NCBI GenBank assembly: GCA_963728985.1
Contig: CAVSME010000001.1
Location: 558,001-622,000 of the forward strand
Origin: DASXAI01 sp963728985
Lineage (GTDB): Bacteria > Actinomycetota > Acidimicrobiia > Acidimicrobiales > Ilumatobacteraceae
Length of the DNA: 64,000 nt
Direction of reading: 5' to 3'
The notes under the pieces were generated by a model, which made no database searches, had not been told where the DNA came from, and was given only the letters and a program-made list of their open reading frames with translations. Positions 42,401 to 50,281 of this stretch are shown here, piece after piece. Numbering within the stretch: position 1 is the stretch's first letter; every line of letters begins with the position of its first letter. The position numbers and the translations under genes were made by a program.

Positions 42401-42657
42401 GCGAGCCCCTGTTCCACCGGGGGCGGCCCGTCGGTGCTCTCCTCAACCTGGCCGACCGGATCATGGACCTCGCGCGGGCCGGCCAGATCCTGACCAACGA
42501 AGGCGTCGCTCTCCGCGCCGGTGGCACCCACGGTGTCGAGTGCATGGGGAGCTACGAGCTGAAGTCCATTCCCGGACAGACGCTGGTGTACCGGGCGTCA
42601 CCGCACGCGCCGCCGGGGCTCGACGACAACGCAGTCATCAACGAACCCGCACTGTGA
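39433..42657 (+). CDS. AAA/TPR regulator with C-terminal class III nucleotide cyclase-like domain
   Basis: This 1074-aa protein has an AAA ATPase domain at residues ~10-350 (Walker A GEAGIGKTK, Walker B FLAFDDLHW), a long TPR-like helical part at ~360-890, and a class III adenylate/guanylate cyclase-like domain at ~895-1055. The metal-binding aspartates are visible in TDVVGST and AGDGLWSWF, and the N/R pair in LLNLADRI. The substrate-selecting aspartate before that segment seems absent (FHRGRPVG). Most relatives place the cyclase first; here it is last and there is no HTH. GAAGGAG ribosome site. It leads an operon with an unknown protein and a DyP peroxidase. Confidence 0.85.
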   Translation: MRGDAPSSLRFFGRNAELQRLAGAVRAVEQDGFQIVVIDGEAGIGKTKILEAGRHLQDGRYAATRGRRPPAGPYQELFPLLSMLGAEQGAAAALEEISNLTGTAAVDVDEVLAKQGAAFARLSRRLLEALVEEPTFLAFDDLHWIHSATIAFLGYLLDDLLARAPQLPLLLAVAHRPLNPSTQSGRFLDRVHRSDRTTTITPTPLSPADQMRFIRALDVEDPSPTFLGLIDRLGGGNPLRTRAALGLLQQRNIPPTVGPDDPRVRGEFLRQIDSIDPVVDWVHELDEDCRRILRGGAALRDEFTVRDLAHVGGVDQEAAAAALDRAQQAGLVHSDSVAWWFSHPLVRDVLHQEIGHVERIAIQVRCIDYLRDGARADADDAIRIGHLLLQVGDAVPTRERRRGLRTAADAAYGAGAWSDASRFYEAALACERRRAAPTKTDTSLRLAAAQAHYFNHDPAAARRRLDEVVAAATVLGDRAQHATAAMLQVRVANTTTNEALQTAVDLAPLADVIEAATDDTTRTLALELMAEVLVMGGRISEALEASHQAVALVPRCEGERAPTLAYIAHGLACFAAVDLAGARAAFREAIARGQATGEWYLQSSAEARLCFVALVEGRLDEADAIATRALATGVLHHEFTAQALGGTIRCMVANIRGDFAAGDSAAVEAELTLQRSRYMAATQFLAPARLLAQLQRSDWSGAQATLDASSSATGLSHHRHAALLAAYQRGPIPEPATRAPRRPLTIFGGGHATATAELILASRRGGQAQVADAAVVEALEDLDAKGVAFPPNWPVSVSRVLGELYAADDRFDDAVRSLERAVTTTREAGAGPELCRSLIALAGLLHAHGQSGRCRRLAAEAHELARQLGLPTPMEDVALLLRQSFGGLGPSRASSSWRVILVTDVVGSTRVSVEQGDETYVDLITRHHDLVRRCLAATGGTEFSEAGDGLWSWFPTAEHALACAQAIQDGSHRERHIDPPLAIKIVLVGGEPLFHRGRPVGALLNLADRIMDLARAGQILTNEGVALRAGGTHGVECMGSYELKSIPGQTLVYRASPHAPPGLDDNAVINEPAL

Positions 42658-42675
42658 CGATCAGGAGGACAGCAC

Positions 42676-43278
42676 ATGGGAGTACTGCGCCCGCTCGGCA
42701 AGGGAGACGGGAACCAACTGCAGTACCTGGAGGACGCCTTCAACCGGGCGGATGAGCAGACGCTGAGCGAGCTCCGGCGCCAGTTGCTCGCCGACACGCC
42801 GATCAACTCGGCGGTCGCCTCGACGGTGCTCGTCAACGACCGCCTGCTCAGCCAGTGGAACCAGATCGGGGCCAACTGGTACGGCGCATACGGGACCAAC
42901 CACTGGTTGGAGCCGTGCACGTCGCCCGAGCAGATCCAGCGGCGCGTCGCCACCGCGTGGGTCACGATGATCGACCTCGCGCTCGAGACGAAGCCGAAGG
43001 CGACGATCGAGCTGTGGGCCAAGTGCGGTCACCCGAACTTCGAGGCCCTCGTCACCTCGCGCCGCATCGGCAACACCGGCCTCGTCATCGTCACGCTCCT
43101 CACGCCGGACGTCCGTCCAGGCGGGTACCCCGGCGGGACGACCACGGAGTGGTGGCCGAAGGACGGGGCCGACTCTGCCAGTGGCAGCGGCGGCCACAGC
43201 GACGCCCGTGCGGTGTCGATCGGGACCCAGCCGTACGCGTATGGCGGTCCGGGGCGATCCGACTACCCGGGCCGGTGA
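42676..43278 (+). CDS. Unknown protein between cyclase-like regulator and DyP peroxidase
   Basis: The protein is 200 aa, with no signal peptide or membrane segment. The folded part (residues ~15-150) contains NQIGANWYGAYGTNHWLEPC and IELWAKCGHPNFEALVTSRR. The last 50 residues are Gly/Ser/Tyr/Pro-rich and probably disordered. I do not recognise the family. It has a strong AGGAGG ribosome site and its stop overlaps the DyP start by 4 bp (GTGA), so a functional link with the peroxidase is likely. Confidence 0.7.
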   Translation: MGVLRPLGKGDGNQLQYLEDAFNRADEQTLSELRRQLLADTPINSAVASTVLVNDRLLSQWNQIGANWYGAYGTNHWLEPCTSPEQIQRRVATAWVTMIDLALETKPKATIELWAKCGHPNFEALVTSRRIGNTGLVIVTLLTPDVRPGGYPGGTTTEWWPKDGADSASGSGGHSDARAVSIGTQPYAYGGPGRSDYPGR

Positions 43279-44411
43279 CGGACCCGAATGCGGAGGCGAT
43301 CCAGGCCACCATCCTCAAGGGTCACGGCCGCAACTTCGGCGCCCACGTCTTCGTGCGTCACGACGGGCTCCGTCGCGACGACGTGCGCGCCGTGGCGGCG
43401 GCCATCGGTCTCACCTCGGCAGCGGCACAGCAGGCCGCCGCCGATCGCTGGCGGCGCGACCCGACGGCATGGTCGCCGCCCGTCCACGTCGTCCTCCTCA
43501 GCGCCGGCGGGCTCGGGGCGTGCCGGCAGGCCGGCGCCCTGCCCGGCGCCCATGCGTTCTGGCAGGGCATGGCCGAACGGGCCGAGCACCTGGGCGATCC
43601 CCCCCTCGACGGCGGAGCGGCCCTCGACGCCCAGGTGATGGTCGTGCTGGCCGACGACTCGGAGCGGGTGCTCCAGGCCGACGTCGAGCGGATCCGGGCG
43701 GCGTTGCCCAGCGGGGCGCAGGTGCACGTCGAGTGGGGCCAGACCATCCGTGGGCCAGGCACCGGCACCTACGAGCCGTTCGGCTTCGCCGACGGCATCA
43801 GCGACCCGGTGCTCGGCCCGACGGCCGGCTGGCGGTCGGCACCGTCCGGCGTCTGGTGGTCGCCCCGCTTCCCCTACGAGCAGGTGCTCGTCCCGTGGCA
43901 GGAGGGTGACGGTCCCGCCGGCCACGGCAGCTTCCTCGTCTACCGCAAGCTCGAACAGCACGTGGAGGCCTTCCGGGCGGCCATCGCCGACGCCGCTCGG
44001 GCGGCAGGCCGCACGACGTTCGAGGAGGCGGCCCGCACAGTCGGCCGCGACACCGACGGCACCCCCCTCGTCGACGCCACCCCCGGCTCGTGGAACGACT
44101 TCAGCTACGCCACCGATCTCCAGGGCGCTCGGTGCCCGTTCAGCGCCCACATCCGGGCCGTGAACCCCCGCATCACCGAGGACCGCTGGCGGATGATCGC
44201 CCGCCGGGGCATGCCCTACCGGTCACTCGGCGGCGACGAGGTCGGGCTCCTGTTCATGGCCTACATGGCCGACATCGAGGAGCAGTTCGAGTGGATGCAG
44301 CGCCAGGCCAACCAGGCTGGCGACCGCATCGCCGGGCAGCCGGCGGGGAACGACCTGGTCACGCTGCGTGACGGGCAGTACTTCTTCGCCCCGCCGCTGT
44401 CATTCTTTTGA
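43275..44411 (+). CDS. DyP-type heme peroxidase
   Basis: This 378-aa protein has the DyP GxxDG motif in GFADGISDP (around residue 170, with the catalytic aspartate). The C-terminal CPFSAHIRAVNPR carries the proximal heme histidine (around residue 291). There is no Tat signal, so it is a cytoplasmic type. DyPs oxidise dyes, phenolics or porphyrins with H2O2. I see no encapsulin gene nearby and no clear encapsulin-targeting tail. Confidence 0.9.
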   Translation: MTDPNAEAIQATILKGHGRNFGAHVFVRHDGLRRDDVRAVAAAIGLTSAAAQQAAADRWRRDPTAWSPPVHVVLLSAGGLGACRQAGALPGAHAFWQGMAERAEHLGDPPLDGGAALDAQVMVVLADDSERVLQADVERIRAALPSGAQVHVEWGQTIRGPGTGTYEPFGFADGISDPVLGPTAGWRSAPSGVWWSPRFPYEQVLVPWQEGDGPAGHGSFLVYRKLEQHVEAFRAAIADAARAAGRTTFEEAARTVGRDTDGTPLVDATPGSWNDFSYATDLQGARCPFSAHIRAVNPRITEDRWRMIARRGMPYRSLGGDEVGLLFMAYMADIEEQFEWMQRQANQAGDRIAGQPAGNDLVTLRDGQYFFAPPLSFF

Positions 44412-44590
44412 CGGCGCCCCCGCCCGTCCGGGTGAAGAAATCCGCACGGTCCATGTTTGGACGGCAACGTGGCGTGGTGACGGGTACGGCAAGCGGGAAC
44501 TTGGTGGACCGGCGGCTGGTGTCCGCCCGAGAGGGCACCACGGCCGCGGCCACCCGCGGGCTGCGGTCGTTGCGCCTGCTCAGCCGGGCC
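44412..44590. other. Convergent intergenic region without a recognised feature
   Basis: These 179 bp lie between the DyP and SDR genes. They contain several short GC-rich inverted repeats but no convincing gene, terminator or repeat-family copy. Confidence 0.5.
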
Positions 44591-45466
44591 TCAGCCGAGA
44601 TCTTTGAGGGCGGCGGACAGCTCGGCGACGGTCCAGCGATCGTCGCGCTCCACGCCGGCGGCCATGGTCCACGACTGGACGATCTTGACCGAACCACCCT
44701 GGACGAAGAACGTCTCGCCGTTGAACGCGCACTCGGCGCTGGCCAGGTAGGCGACCAGGGGCGAGATGTTGGCGGGGTCCCAGATGTCGAACTGATCGGC
44801 CTCGTCGGGGGCCTTCACGATCTCGCCCAGGCCCGGCGTCGCCTCGGTGAGGCGGGTGCGAGCGGCGGGGGCGATGCAGTTCGACTTGACGCCGTAGCGG
44901 GTGAGCTCCTTGGCGCAGATCTGGCTGAACGTGGCGATGCCGGACTTGGCGGCGCCGTAGTTCGTCTGCCCGGGGTTCGACAGCAAGCCCGACGTGGACG
45001 AGGTGTGCACCACGTTGCGGGGCTTCTCGACACCCGCCTTGGTCTGCTCGCGCCAGTACGCGGCCGCCCAGCGGGTGGGGACGAAGTGGCCCTTGAGGTG
45101 GACCTTCACTACGTCGTCCCACTCCTGCTCGGTCATGTTGACGAGCACACGGTCGCGCAGGATGCCGGCGTTGTTCACCAGGATGTCGAGGTCGCCGAAG
45201 GCCTCGATGGCGGCGTTCACCAGCCGCTGACCGCCTTCCCAGTCGGCGACGTTGTCGCCGTTGGCGACGGCGTCACCGCCCATCCCCTTGATCTCGGCGA
45301 CCACCTGCTCCGCGGGGGTCTGGTCACCGCCCGAGCCATCGGCCGCGCCGCCGAGGTCGTTGACGACCACCTTGGCTCCCTCGGCCGCGAACAGCAGCGC
45401 GTGCTCACGGCCGATGCCGCGACCCGCACCCGTGATGATGGCCACCCGGCCGTCAAGCGCTCCCAT
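44591..45466 (-). CDS. SDR-family dehydrogenase (HSD17B4-like 3-hydroxyacyl-CoA dehydrogenase type)
   Basis: This 291-aa short-chain dehydrogenase has the cofactor site TGAGRGIG, NNAG, and catalytic residues in SSTSGLLSNPGQTNYGAAKSG (S, Y, K). The sequence style and the C-terminal extension resemble the dehydrogenase domain of peroxisomal multifunctional enzyme 2, which oxidises 3-hydroxyacyl-CoAs. ATG 45466 follows GGGGAGG. Probable role in fatty-acid or sterol side-chain oxidation. Confidence 0.87.
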   Translation of the reverse strand: MGALDGRVAIITGAGRGIGREHALLFAAEGAKVVVNDLGGAADGSGGDQTPAEQVVAEIKGMGGDAVANGDNVADWEGGQRLVNAAIEAFGDLDILVNNAGILRDRVLVNMTEQEWDDVVKVHLKGHFVPTRWAAAYWREQTKAGVEKPRNVVHTSSTSGLLSNPGQTNYGAAKSGIATFSQICAKELTRYGVKSNCIAPAARTRLTEATPGLGEIVKAPDEADQFDIWDPANISPLVAYLASAECAFNGETFFVQGGSVKIVQSWTMAAGVERDDRWTVAELSAALKDLG

Positions 45467-45522
45467 GCGTCCTCCCCTGCGATCCATCTGGGCCGGCCGG
45501 AGGCTAGCGGTCCGTCCGGCGC

Positions 45523-47571
45523 TCAACCCAAGAGGAGGTAGATGGCCGTGCCCCGCTTGACCGGGGTGGCCGCCGGCGGGCTCGTGGCCAGGACCGGGGA
45601 TTCGGGCGGGCCGCTGGTGCCGCCGAGGGCGAGCCCGAGGGACTCGAGCGTGGCCTTGGCCTGGTCGACGGTCTGGCCCTTGAGGTCGGGCAGCGGCACC
45701 GTCTCCGGACCCTTCGACACCGTGACCTGCACCACCGAGTCCCGGCCGACCTCGGTCCCGGCGCCGGGGTTCAGGGCGACCACGTTGCCGGCGGCGATCG
45801 TGTCGTTGAACTGGGGTTCGAGCTGCTGCACCTGCAGGCGGGCGCCGGTGAGCGCCGCGTTGGCCTCGTCGAAGGAGTGGTTGACGAGGTCGGGAATGAT
45901 GCGCGGGGCCGGTCCCTGGGAGATGACGACGTCGACGGCCGTGCCCGTCGGGACGGGCTGGCCCACGGGGTTGGGCGTGCCGCCCACCGACCAGGCGAGG
46001 ATGGAGTTGGCCGGGACGTTCTCGTCGTACTGCTGGGCGGCCACGTTGAGCGGCAGACCCATGGCCGCCAGCGACGCCTCGGCGGTGGCCTGCGGCTGCT
46101 GGCTGATGTCGGGTAGGGCGTGGAGGACGGGCCCGTCGGACACGAGCAGCGTGAGGGTGGCGCCCTCCTTCAGCTTGCCGTCCTTCGGGTTCTGGTCGTA
46201 CACGACGTCGAAGGGCTGGGCGTCGCTGCGCTGGCGCTGGATGTCGGTCTTCCAGTTGAACTCGGCGATGCGGTTCAGGGCCTCGGCCCGAGGCAGCCCC
46301 ACCAGGCTGGTGACGTCGTGGCTCTCGGTGCGGGTGCGCTGGAAGATCAGGACGCCGGTGGCCACCAGGGCGGCCAGCACCAGCACGCCGAGCACGATGA
46401 CGAACCCGCCGATCTTGCGCCGCGGGTGGTCGCGACCGCCGTCGTAGATCGTGGGCGCCGGCCCTGCGGGCCCGCCCGGCGCGGACGGCGGAGCGGGCCG
46501 GTCCCGCTCGTCGACGGCGACGCCGCCGACCACCACGGGCACCGCCGGGCGCGGGATCTCTGCCGTTGCCGCCGTCGGGCCGGGCACGCCGGTTCGAGTG
46601 CCGGCGCCACCGGAGATGGTGGTGATGTCGTCGGCCCGGCCGGCGCGCGAGACCGTGACCAGCGTGGGATCGTCGGCGCCCGGAGCGCCGGGCGGCACCA
46701 GCGTGGGTACGAGGGCCAGCGGCGTCGGGCGGGGCAGCCGCTCGGCCGCCTGCACCAGCGCGCGGGCCAACTCCCCGGCGTCGTAGCGCTCGGCCGGCTC
46801 GGGGCGGCCCGCCCGCTCCAGCACCGACGCGAGGGGGCCGAGGTCGGCCGAGACCGGCATCAGCTTGTCGAGCCGGTTCATGAGCGTGGCGACGGTGGTG
46901 TCGGCGGCGAAGGGCACCTGCCCGGTCACGGCCTCGACCAGCGTGAGCGTGAGGGAGTACACGTCGGTCTTGCCGTCGACGGCCAGTCCCCTCGCCTGCT
47001 CGGGCGAGGCGTAGCGGGCGGTGCCGAGGACCACGCCATCGGGCTCGGTCCAGGCCGCTTCGGCGATGGCGCGCGCCAACCCGAAGTCGGCGATGCGCAG
47101 GCGGCGATCCTGGCCGAACAGGAGGTTGGCGGGCTTGATGTCGCGGTGCACGAGGCCCCGGCGGTGGGCGTAGTCCAGACCCCGGGCCGCCTCCAGCCCG
47201 ACAAGTAGCGCCTGCGAGGGCGACAGCTGCCGGCCACGATCGAGCATGGCCCGGAGGCTGCCGCCGCCGAGGTACTCGAGCACGAGGTAGGGCGTGGCCG
47301 TGGACGACTCGCCGTCCTGGCCCCAGTCGTAGACGGCCATCACGTTCGGATGGCTGAGAGCGGCGGCGGCCTGGGCCTCGGCGCGGAAGCGCTTCAGGAA
47401 GGTGGCATCCTCGGCCAGCGAGGGATGGAGGATCTTGACGGCGACCCGCCGCTGCAGCTGCACGTCGTCGGCCACGAACACGGTGGCCGACGCGCCGGTA
47501 CCGACGGGCGCGAGCAGGCGGTAGCGCCCGCCGAGGACGCGTCCGACCTGATCGTCTCCGAACGCAGCCAT
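45523..47571 (-). CDS. PASTA-domain serine/threonine protein kinase (PknB-like)
   Basis: This 682-aa protein has a kinase domain at residues ~16-280 (VGTGASATVF glycine loop, VAVKIL lysine, HRDIKPANLL catalytic loop, DFGLA). A juxtamembrane linker (~280-380), one membrane helix at ~385-405 and four PASTA repeats follow to the C-terminus. PASTA kinases sense muropeptides or lipid II and regulate cell-wall growth. The usual neighbours (pbpA, rodA, pstP, fhaA/B) are absent here, so it may be a secondary paralogue. Confidence 0.92.
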   Translation of the reverse strand: MAAFGDDQVGRVLGGRYRLLAPVGTGASATVFVADDVQLQRRVAVKILHPSLAEDATFLKRFRAEAQAAAALSHPNVMAVYDWGQDGESSTATPYLVLEYLGGGSLRAMLDRGRQLSPSQALLVGLEAARGLDYAHRRGLVHRDIKPANLLFGQDRRLRIADFGLARAIAEAAWTEPDGVVLGTARYASPEQARGLAVDGKTDVYSLTLTLVEAVTGQVPFAADTTVATLMNRLDKLMPVSADLGPLASVLERAGRPEPAERYDAGELARALVQAAERLPRPTPLALVPTLVPPGAPGADDPTLVTVSRAGRADDITTISGGAGTRTGVPGPTAATAEIPRPAVPVVVGGVAVDERDRPAPPSAPGGPAGPAPTIYDGGRDHPRRKIGGFVIVLGVLVLAALVATGVLIFQRTRTESHDVTSLVGLPRAEALNRIAEFNWKTDIQRQRSDAQPFDVVYDQNPKDGKLKEGATLTLLVSDGPVLHALPDISQQPQATAEASLAAMGLPLNVAAQQYDENVPANSILAWSVGGTPNPVGQPVPTGTAVDVVISQGPAPRIIPDLVNHSFDEANAALTGARLQVQQLEPQFNDTIAAGNVVALNPGAGTEVGRDSVVQVTVSKGPETVPLPDLKGQTVDQAKATLESLGLALGGTSGPPESPVLATSPPAATPVKRGTAIYLLLG

Positions 47572-47635
47572 CGGCCAACGACGCTACCGCTGGGTGATGT
47601 CGTGGATGTGGCATGGGTGCGGTTACATGGCACCC

Positions 47636-48124
47636 GTGGCTCGCAGCCGATTCCTCGTCGAGATCAGGGAGCGGCCGGGTTTGCGGCGTTTCGGTCTCAG
47701 CCTCCTCATCGCCGGCGCCCTGGCGCTCATCATCATCGGCTTCGCGACGGCCCAGACGGGCGACGACGCCGTCGAAGTGCCGCCCGGCATCGAGCGGGTG
47801 CTGCCCCTGCCCGGCGCGCTCGTGCTGCGCCAGTCGCAGGTGGGCGCCGACCTCGGTCCCGGCTACCGGGGCGTGCTCATCATCGACGGCCAGGAGATCC
47901 CCACGCAGGACGCGCAGGCGCCCGGCGTGGCCAACAACGACACCAGCGTGAACTACGACGCCGTGTTCGACCTGGCCCAGAACACGGTCCTGTTCCTGCC
48001 CCGCCAGGGCGCCACGATCGAGGAGTTCGCGCCGGGCGACCACCAGGCCACGGTCGTGTACTGGAAGCTCGACGAGACCCGCGACGAGGCGTCGACGTTC
48101 TCGTGGAAGTTCAAGGTCAGCTAG
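47636..48124 (+). CDS. Small single-pass membrane protein of unknown function
   Basis: This ~162-aa protein has a membrane helix at residues ~15-35 (FGLSLLIAGALALIIIGFATA) and an external beta-rich domain (YRGVLIIDGQEIPTQDAQAPG, TVLFLPRQGATIEEFAPGDHQATVVYWK). The latter resembles other actinobacterial exported proteins of unknown function. GTG 47636 is preferred because TACATG/TTACAT lies 6-7 nt before it; ATG 47627 would fall inside that -10 box. It is divergent from the PASTA kinase gene. Confidence 0.68.
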   Translation: MARSRFLVEIRERPGLRRFGLSLLIAGALALIIIGFATAQTGDDAVEVPPGIERVLPLPGALVLRQSQVGADLGPGYRGVLIIDGQEIPTQDAQAPGVANNDTSVNYDAVFDLAQNTVLFLPRQGATIEEFAPGDHQATVVYWKLDETRDEASTFSWKFKVS

Positions 48125-48152
48125 TCAGCGGGAGCTCGTGTCTGTTCTAGGC

Positions 48153-48182
48153 GTGATCCGTCTCATATGTGAGACGCATCAC
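48153..48182. terminator. Bidirectional stem-loop between the membrane-protein gene and ligA
   Basis: A 13-bp stem with one C-C mismatch (GTGATCCGTCTCA and TGAGACGCATCAC) encloses the loop TATG. The right arm overlaps the ligA stop codon. It lies between two convergent genes. Confidence 0.65.
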
Positions 48183-50224
48183 TCCGAGAACGGGAGCTCG
48201 CCGGTCTCCAGCAGCGCGGCGAAGCCGGCCTCGTCGAGGATGGGCACGCCGAGTGACTCCGCCTTCGTGAGCTTGGCCGCTCCCGGCTCGGCGCCGACGA
48301 CGACCGCGTAGGTCTTCTTCGACACGCTGCCCGGGCTCTTGCCGCCGCGCCCCTTGATGGCCTCCTCGGCCTCCTCGCGGCTCCAGCCTTCGAGGGAGCC
48401 CGTCACCACCACCGCCTTGCCCGCCAGCACCTGGGCCAGCCGGCTCACGACGACGTTGCCGAACTCGACGCCGGCGTCGCGCAGCTTCTCCACCATCTGG
48501 CGGTTGCCGTCCTCGGCGAACCACGACACCACCGACGCGGCGATGACACCGCCGACGCCCTCGGTCGTGGCCAGGTCCGCTTCCTTGGCCGCCATGATGG
48601 CGTCGAGCGTGCCGAACCCGCGAGCAAGCGCGTCGGCCGCCGCCGGGCCGAGGTGCTTGATGCCGAGGGCAACGAGCAGCCGGGGCAGCGGGCGGGCCTT
48701 CGACGCGTCGATGGCGCGCAGCAGGTTGCCCACGCTGATGGCGCCGAACCCCTCGAAGCCGAGCAGGTCCTCCTCCTTCAACGAGTAGATGTCGGCGGCG
48801 TCGTTCACGAGCCCCCGATCGGACAGGAGGAGCACGGTGCGCTCGCCGAGACCTTCGATGTCCATGGCGCCGCGCGACGCGAAGTGGATGATGCGCTGGT
48901 CGCGCTGGAACGGGCACAGCGGCTCGACGCAGCGGTGCTCGGCCTCGCCCGGATTGCGCACCAGCGTCGAGCCCAGCGGGCACGGGCACGTCGTGGGGAA
49001 CGTCCACGGCGCGGTGCCGTCGGGCCGCATCGCCAGCACCGGACCCACCACTTCGGGGATGACGTCACCGGCCTTGCGCACGATGACGGTGTCCCCCGGG
49101 CGCACGTCCTTGGCCGCCACCTGGTCCTCGTTGTGCAGTGTGGCCAGACCCACGGTGGAGCCGCCCACGAACACCGGCTCCAGCTTGGCGAAGGGCGTGG
49201 CCCGGCCGGTGCGGCCGATCGACACCATGATGTCGGTCAGGACCGTGGTGCGCTCCTCCGGCGGGAACTTGTAGGCGATGGCCCAGCGCGGCGCCTTCGA
49301 CGTGGAACCGAGTTGCTCCCGTTGGGCCAGCGAATCGACCTTCACCACGACGCCGTCGATCTCGTACGGGAGGTCGTGGCGGTGCTCCTGCCAGCGCCGG
49401 CAGTACGCATGGACCTCGTCGGTACCGGCGAGCACCTCGATCTCGGGGTTGACGGGGAAGCCGAGGTCGCGCAGGAACGAGAGCGTCGTGTGGTGGTCGG
49501 CGAGCTCGGGACCGCCTTCCACGGCGCCGAGTTGGTAGCACCACATGGCCAACTCGCGACTCGCGGTGATGCTGGGATCCTTCTGGCGCAGGCTGCCCGC
49601 CGCCGAGTTGCGGGGGTTGGCGAAGCGGCGCAGGCCGGCCTCCTCCTGCCGCCGGTTCAGGTCCTCGAACGCCGCCAGCGGCATGTACACCTCGCCCCGC
49701 ACTTCCAGCAGCGACGGGGAGCCGGCGGGCAGGCGCTTGGGCACCACCGAGATGGTCCGCACGTTGGCGGTCACGTCCTCGCCGACGCGGCCGTCGCCCC
49801 GGGTGGCCGCCTGCACCAGTCGGCCGCGCTCGTAGGTGAGGGACATGGCCAGACCGTCGATCTTCAGCTCGGTCACCAACACCGGTCGCGCATCGCCGAG
49901 GCCGCGCTGGACGCGCCCGCCCCAAGCCACCAGCTCGGCTTCGTCGAAGGCGTTGTCCAGGCTCTGCATCGGCACCCGGTGCACCACTTCGGCGAACGTG
50001 GCCGAGGCCCGACCGCCGGGCCGCTGCGTCGGCGAGTCGGGCGTGACGAGGTCGGGATGCTGCTCTTCGAGGGCCCGCAGCTCCCGCACCAGCGCGTCGA
50101 ACTCGGCGTCGGAGATCGTCGGCTCGTCCAGGTCGAAGTAGCGGTGCTCGTGGGCCCGGATCTCGGCCCGGAGCCAGTCGATGCGGGCGACCGGATCGTC
50201 GATGCTCGGCGGCGGCGTGGCCAT
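48179..50224 (-). CDS. ligA: NAD-dependent DNA ligase LigA
   Basis: This 681-aa enzyme seals nicks in DNA replication and repair. The domain order is Ia (HEHRYFDLDEPTISDAEFDALVREL), the adenylation domain with catalytic lysine in ELKIDGLA, the OB fold, a four-cysteine zinc finger (CPC ... C ... C), helix-hairpin-helix repeats and a C-terminal BRCT domain. ATG 50224 (MATPPPS) is preferred because TACCGT lies 7 nt before it; ATG 50242 would start upstream of that box. Confidence 0.95.
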   Translation of the reverse strand: MATPPPSIDDPVARIDWLRAEIRAHEHRYFDLDEPTISDAEFDALVRELRALEEQHPDLVTPDSPTQRPGGRASATFAEVVHRVPMQSLDNAFDEAELVAWGGRVQRGLGDARPVLVTELKIDGLAMSLTYERGRLVQAATRGDGRVGEDVTANVRTISVVPKRLPAGSPSLLEVRGEVYMPLAAFEDLNRRQEEAGLRRFANPRNSAAGSLRQKDPSITASRELAMWCYQLGAVEGGPELADHHTTLSFLRDLGFPVNPEIEVLAGTDEVHAYCRRWQEHRHDLPYEIDGVVVKVDSLAQREQLGSTSKAPRWAIAYKFPPEERTTVLTDIMVSIGRTGRATPFAKLEPVFVGGSTVGLATLHNEDQVAAKDVRPGDTVIVRKAGDVIPEVVGPVLAMRPDGTAPWTFPTTCPCPLGSTLVRNPGEAEHRCVEPLCPFQRDQRIIHFASRGAMDIEGLGERTVLLLSDRGLVNDAADIYSLKEEDLLGFEGFGAISVGNLLRAIDASKARPLPRLLVALGIKHLGPAAADALARGFGTLDAIMAAKEADLATTEGVGGVIAASVVSWFAEDGNRQMVEKLRDAGVEFGNVVVSRLAQVLAGKAVVVTGSLEGWSREEAEEAIKGRGGKSPGSVSKKTYAVVVGAEPGAAKLTKAESLGVPILDEAGFAALLETGELPFSE

Positions 50225-50231
50225 CACGATC

Positions 50232-50237
50232 ACGGTA
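50232..50237 (-). promoter_or_regulatory. -10 box (TACCGT) of ligA
   Basis: On the minus strand TACCGT is followed by 7 nt and ATG 50224. No Shine-Dalgarno site lies before that ATG, consistent with a leaderless message. Confidence 0.45.
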
Positions 50238-50281
50238 GCCATCGGTTTGGTCGCGCCCGGCCCGGGGAACCCTGTCTACTC

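Noticed and set aside
43275..44411. Encapsulin cargo signal on the DyP peroxidase
   Set aside because: The C-terminus ends in a hydrophobic FAPPLSFF rather than a recognisable targeting peptide, and no encapsulin gene is adjacent.
44408..45541. 377-codon open frame on the plus strand opposite the SDR gene
   Set aside because: The SDR on the other strand has all catalytic motifs; the antisense frame has none.
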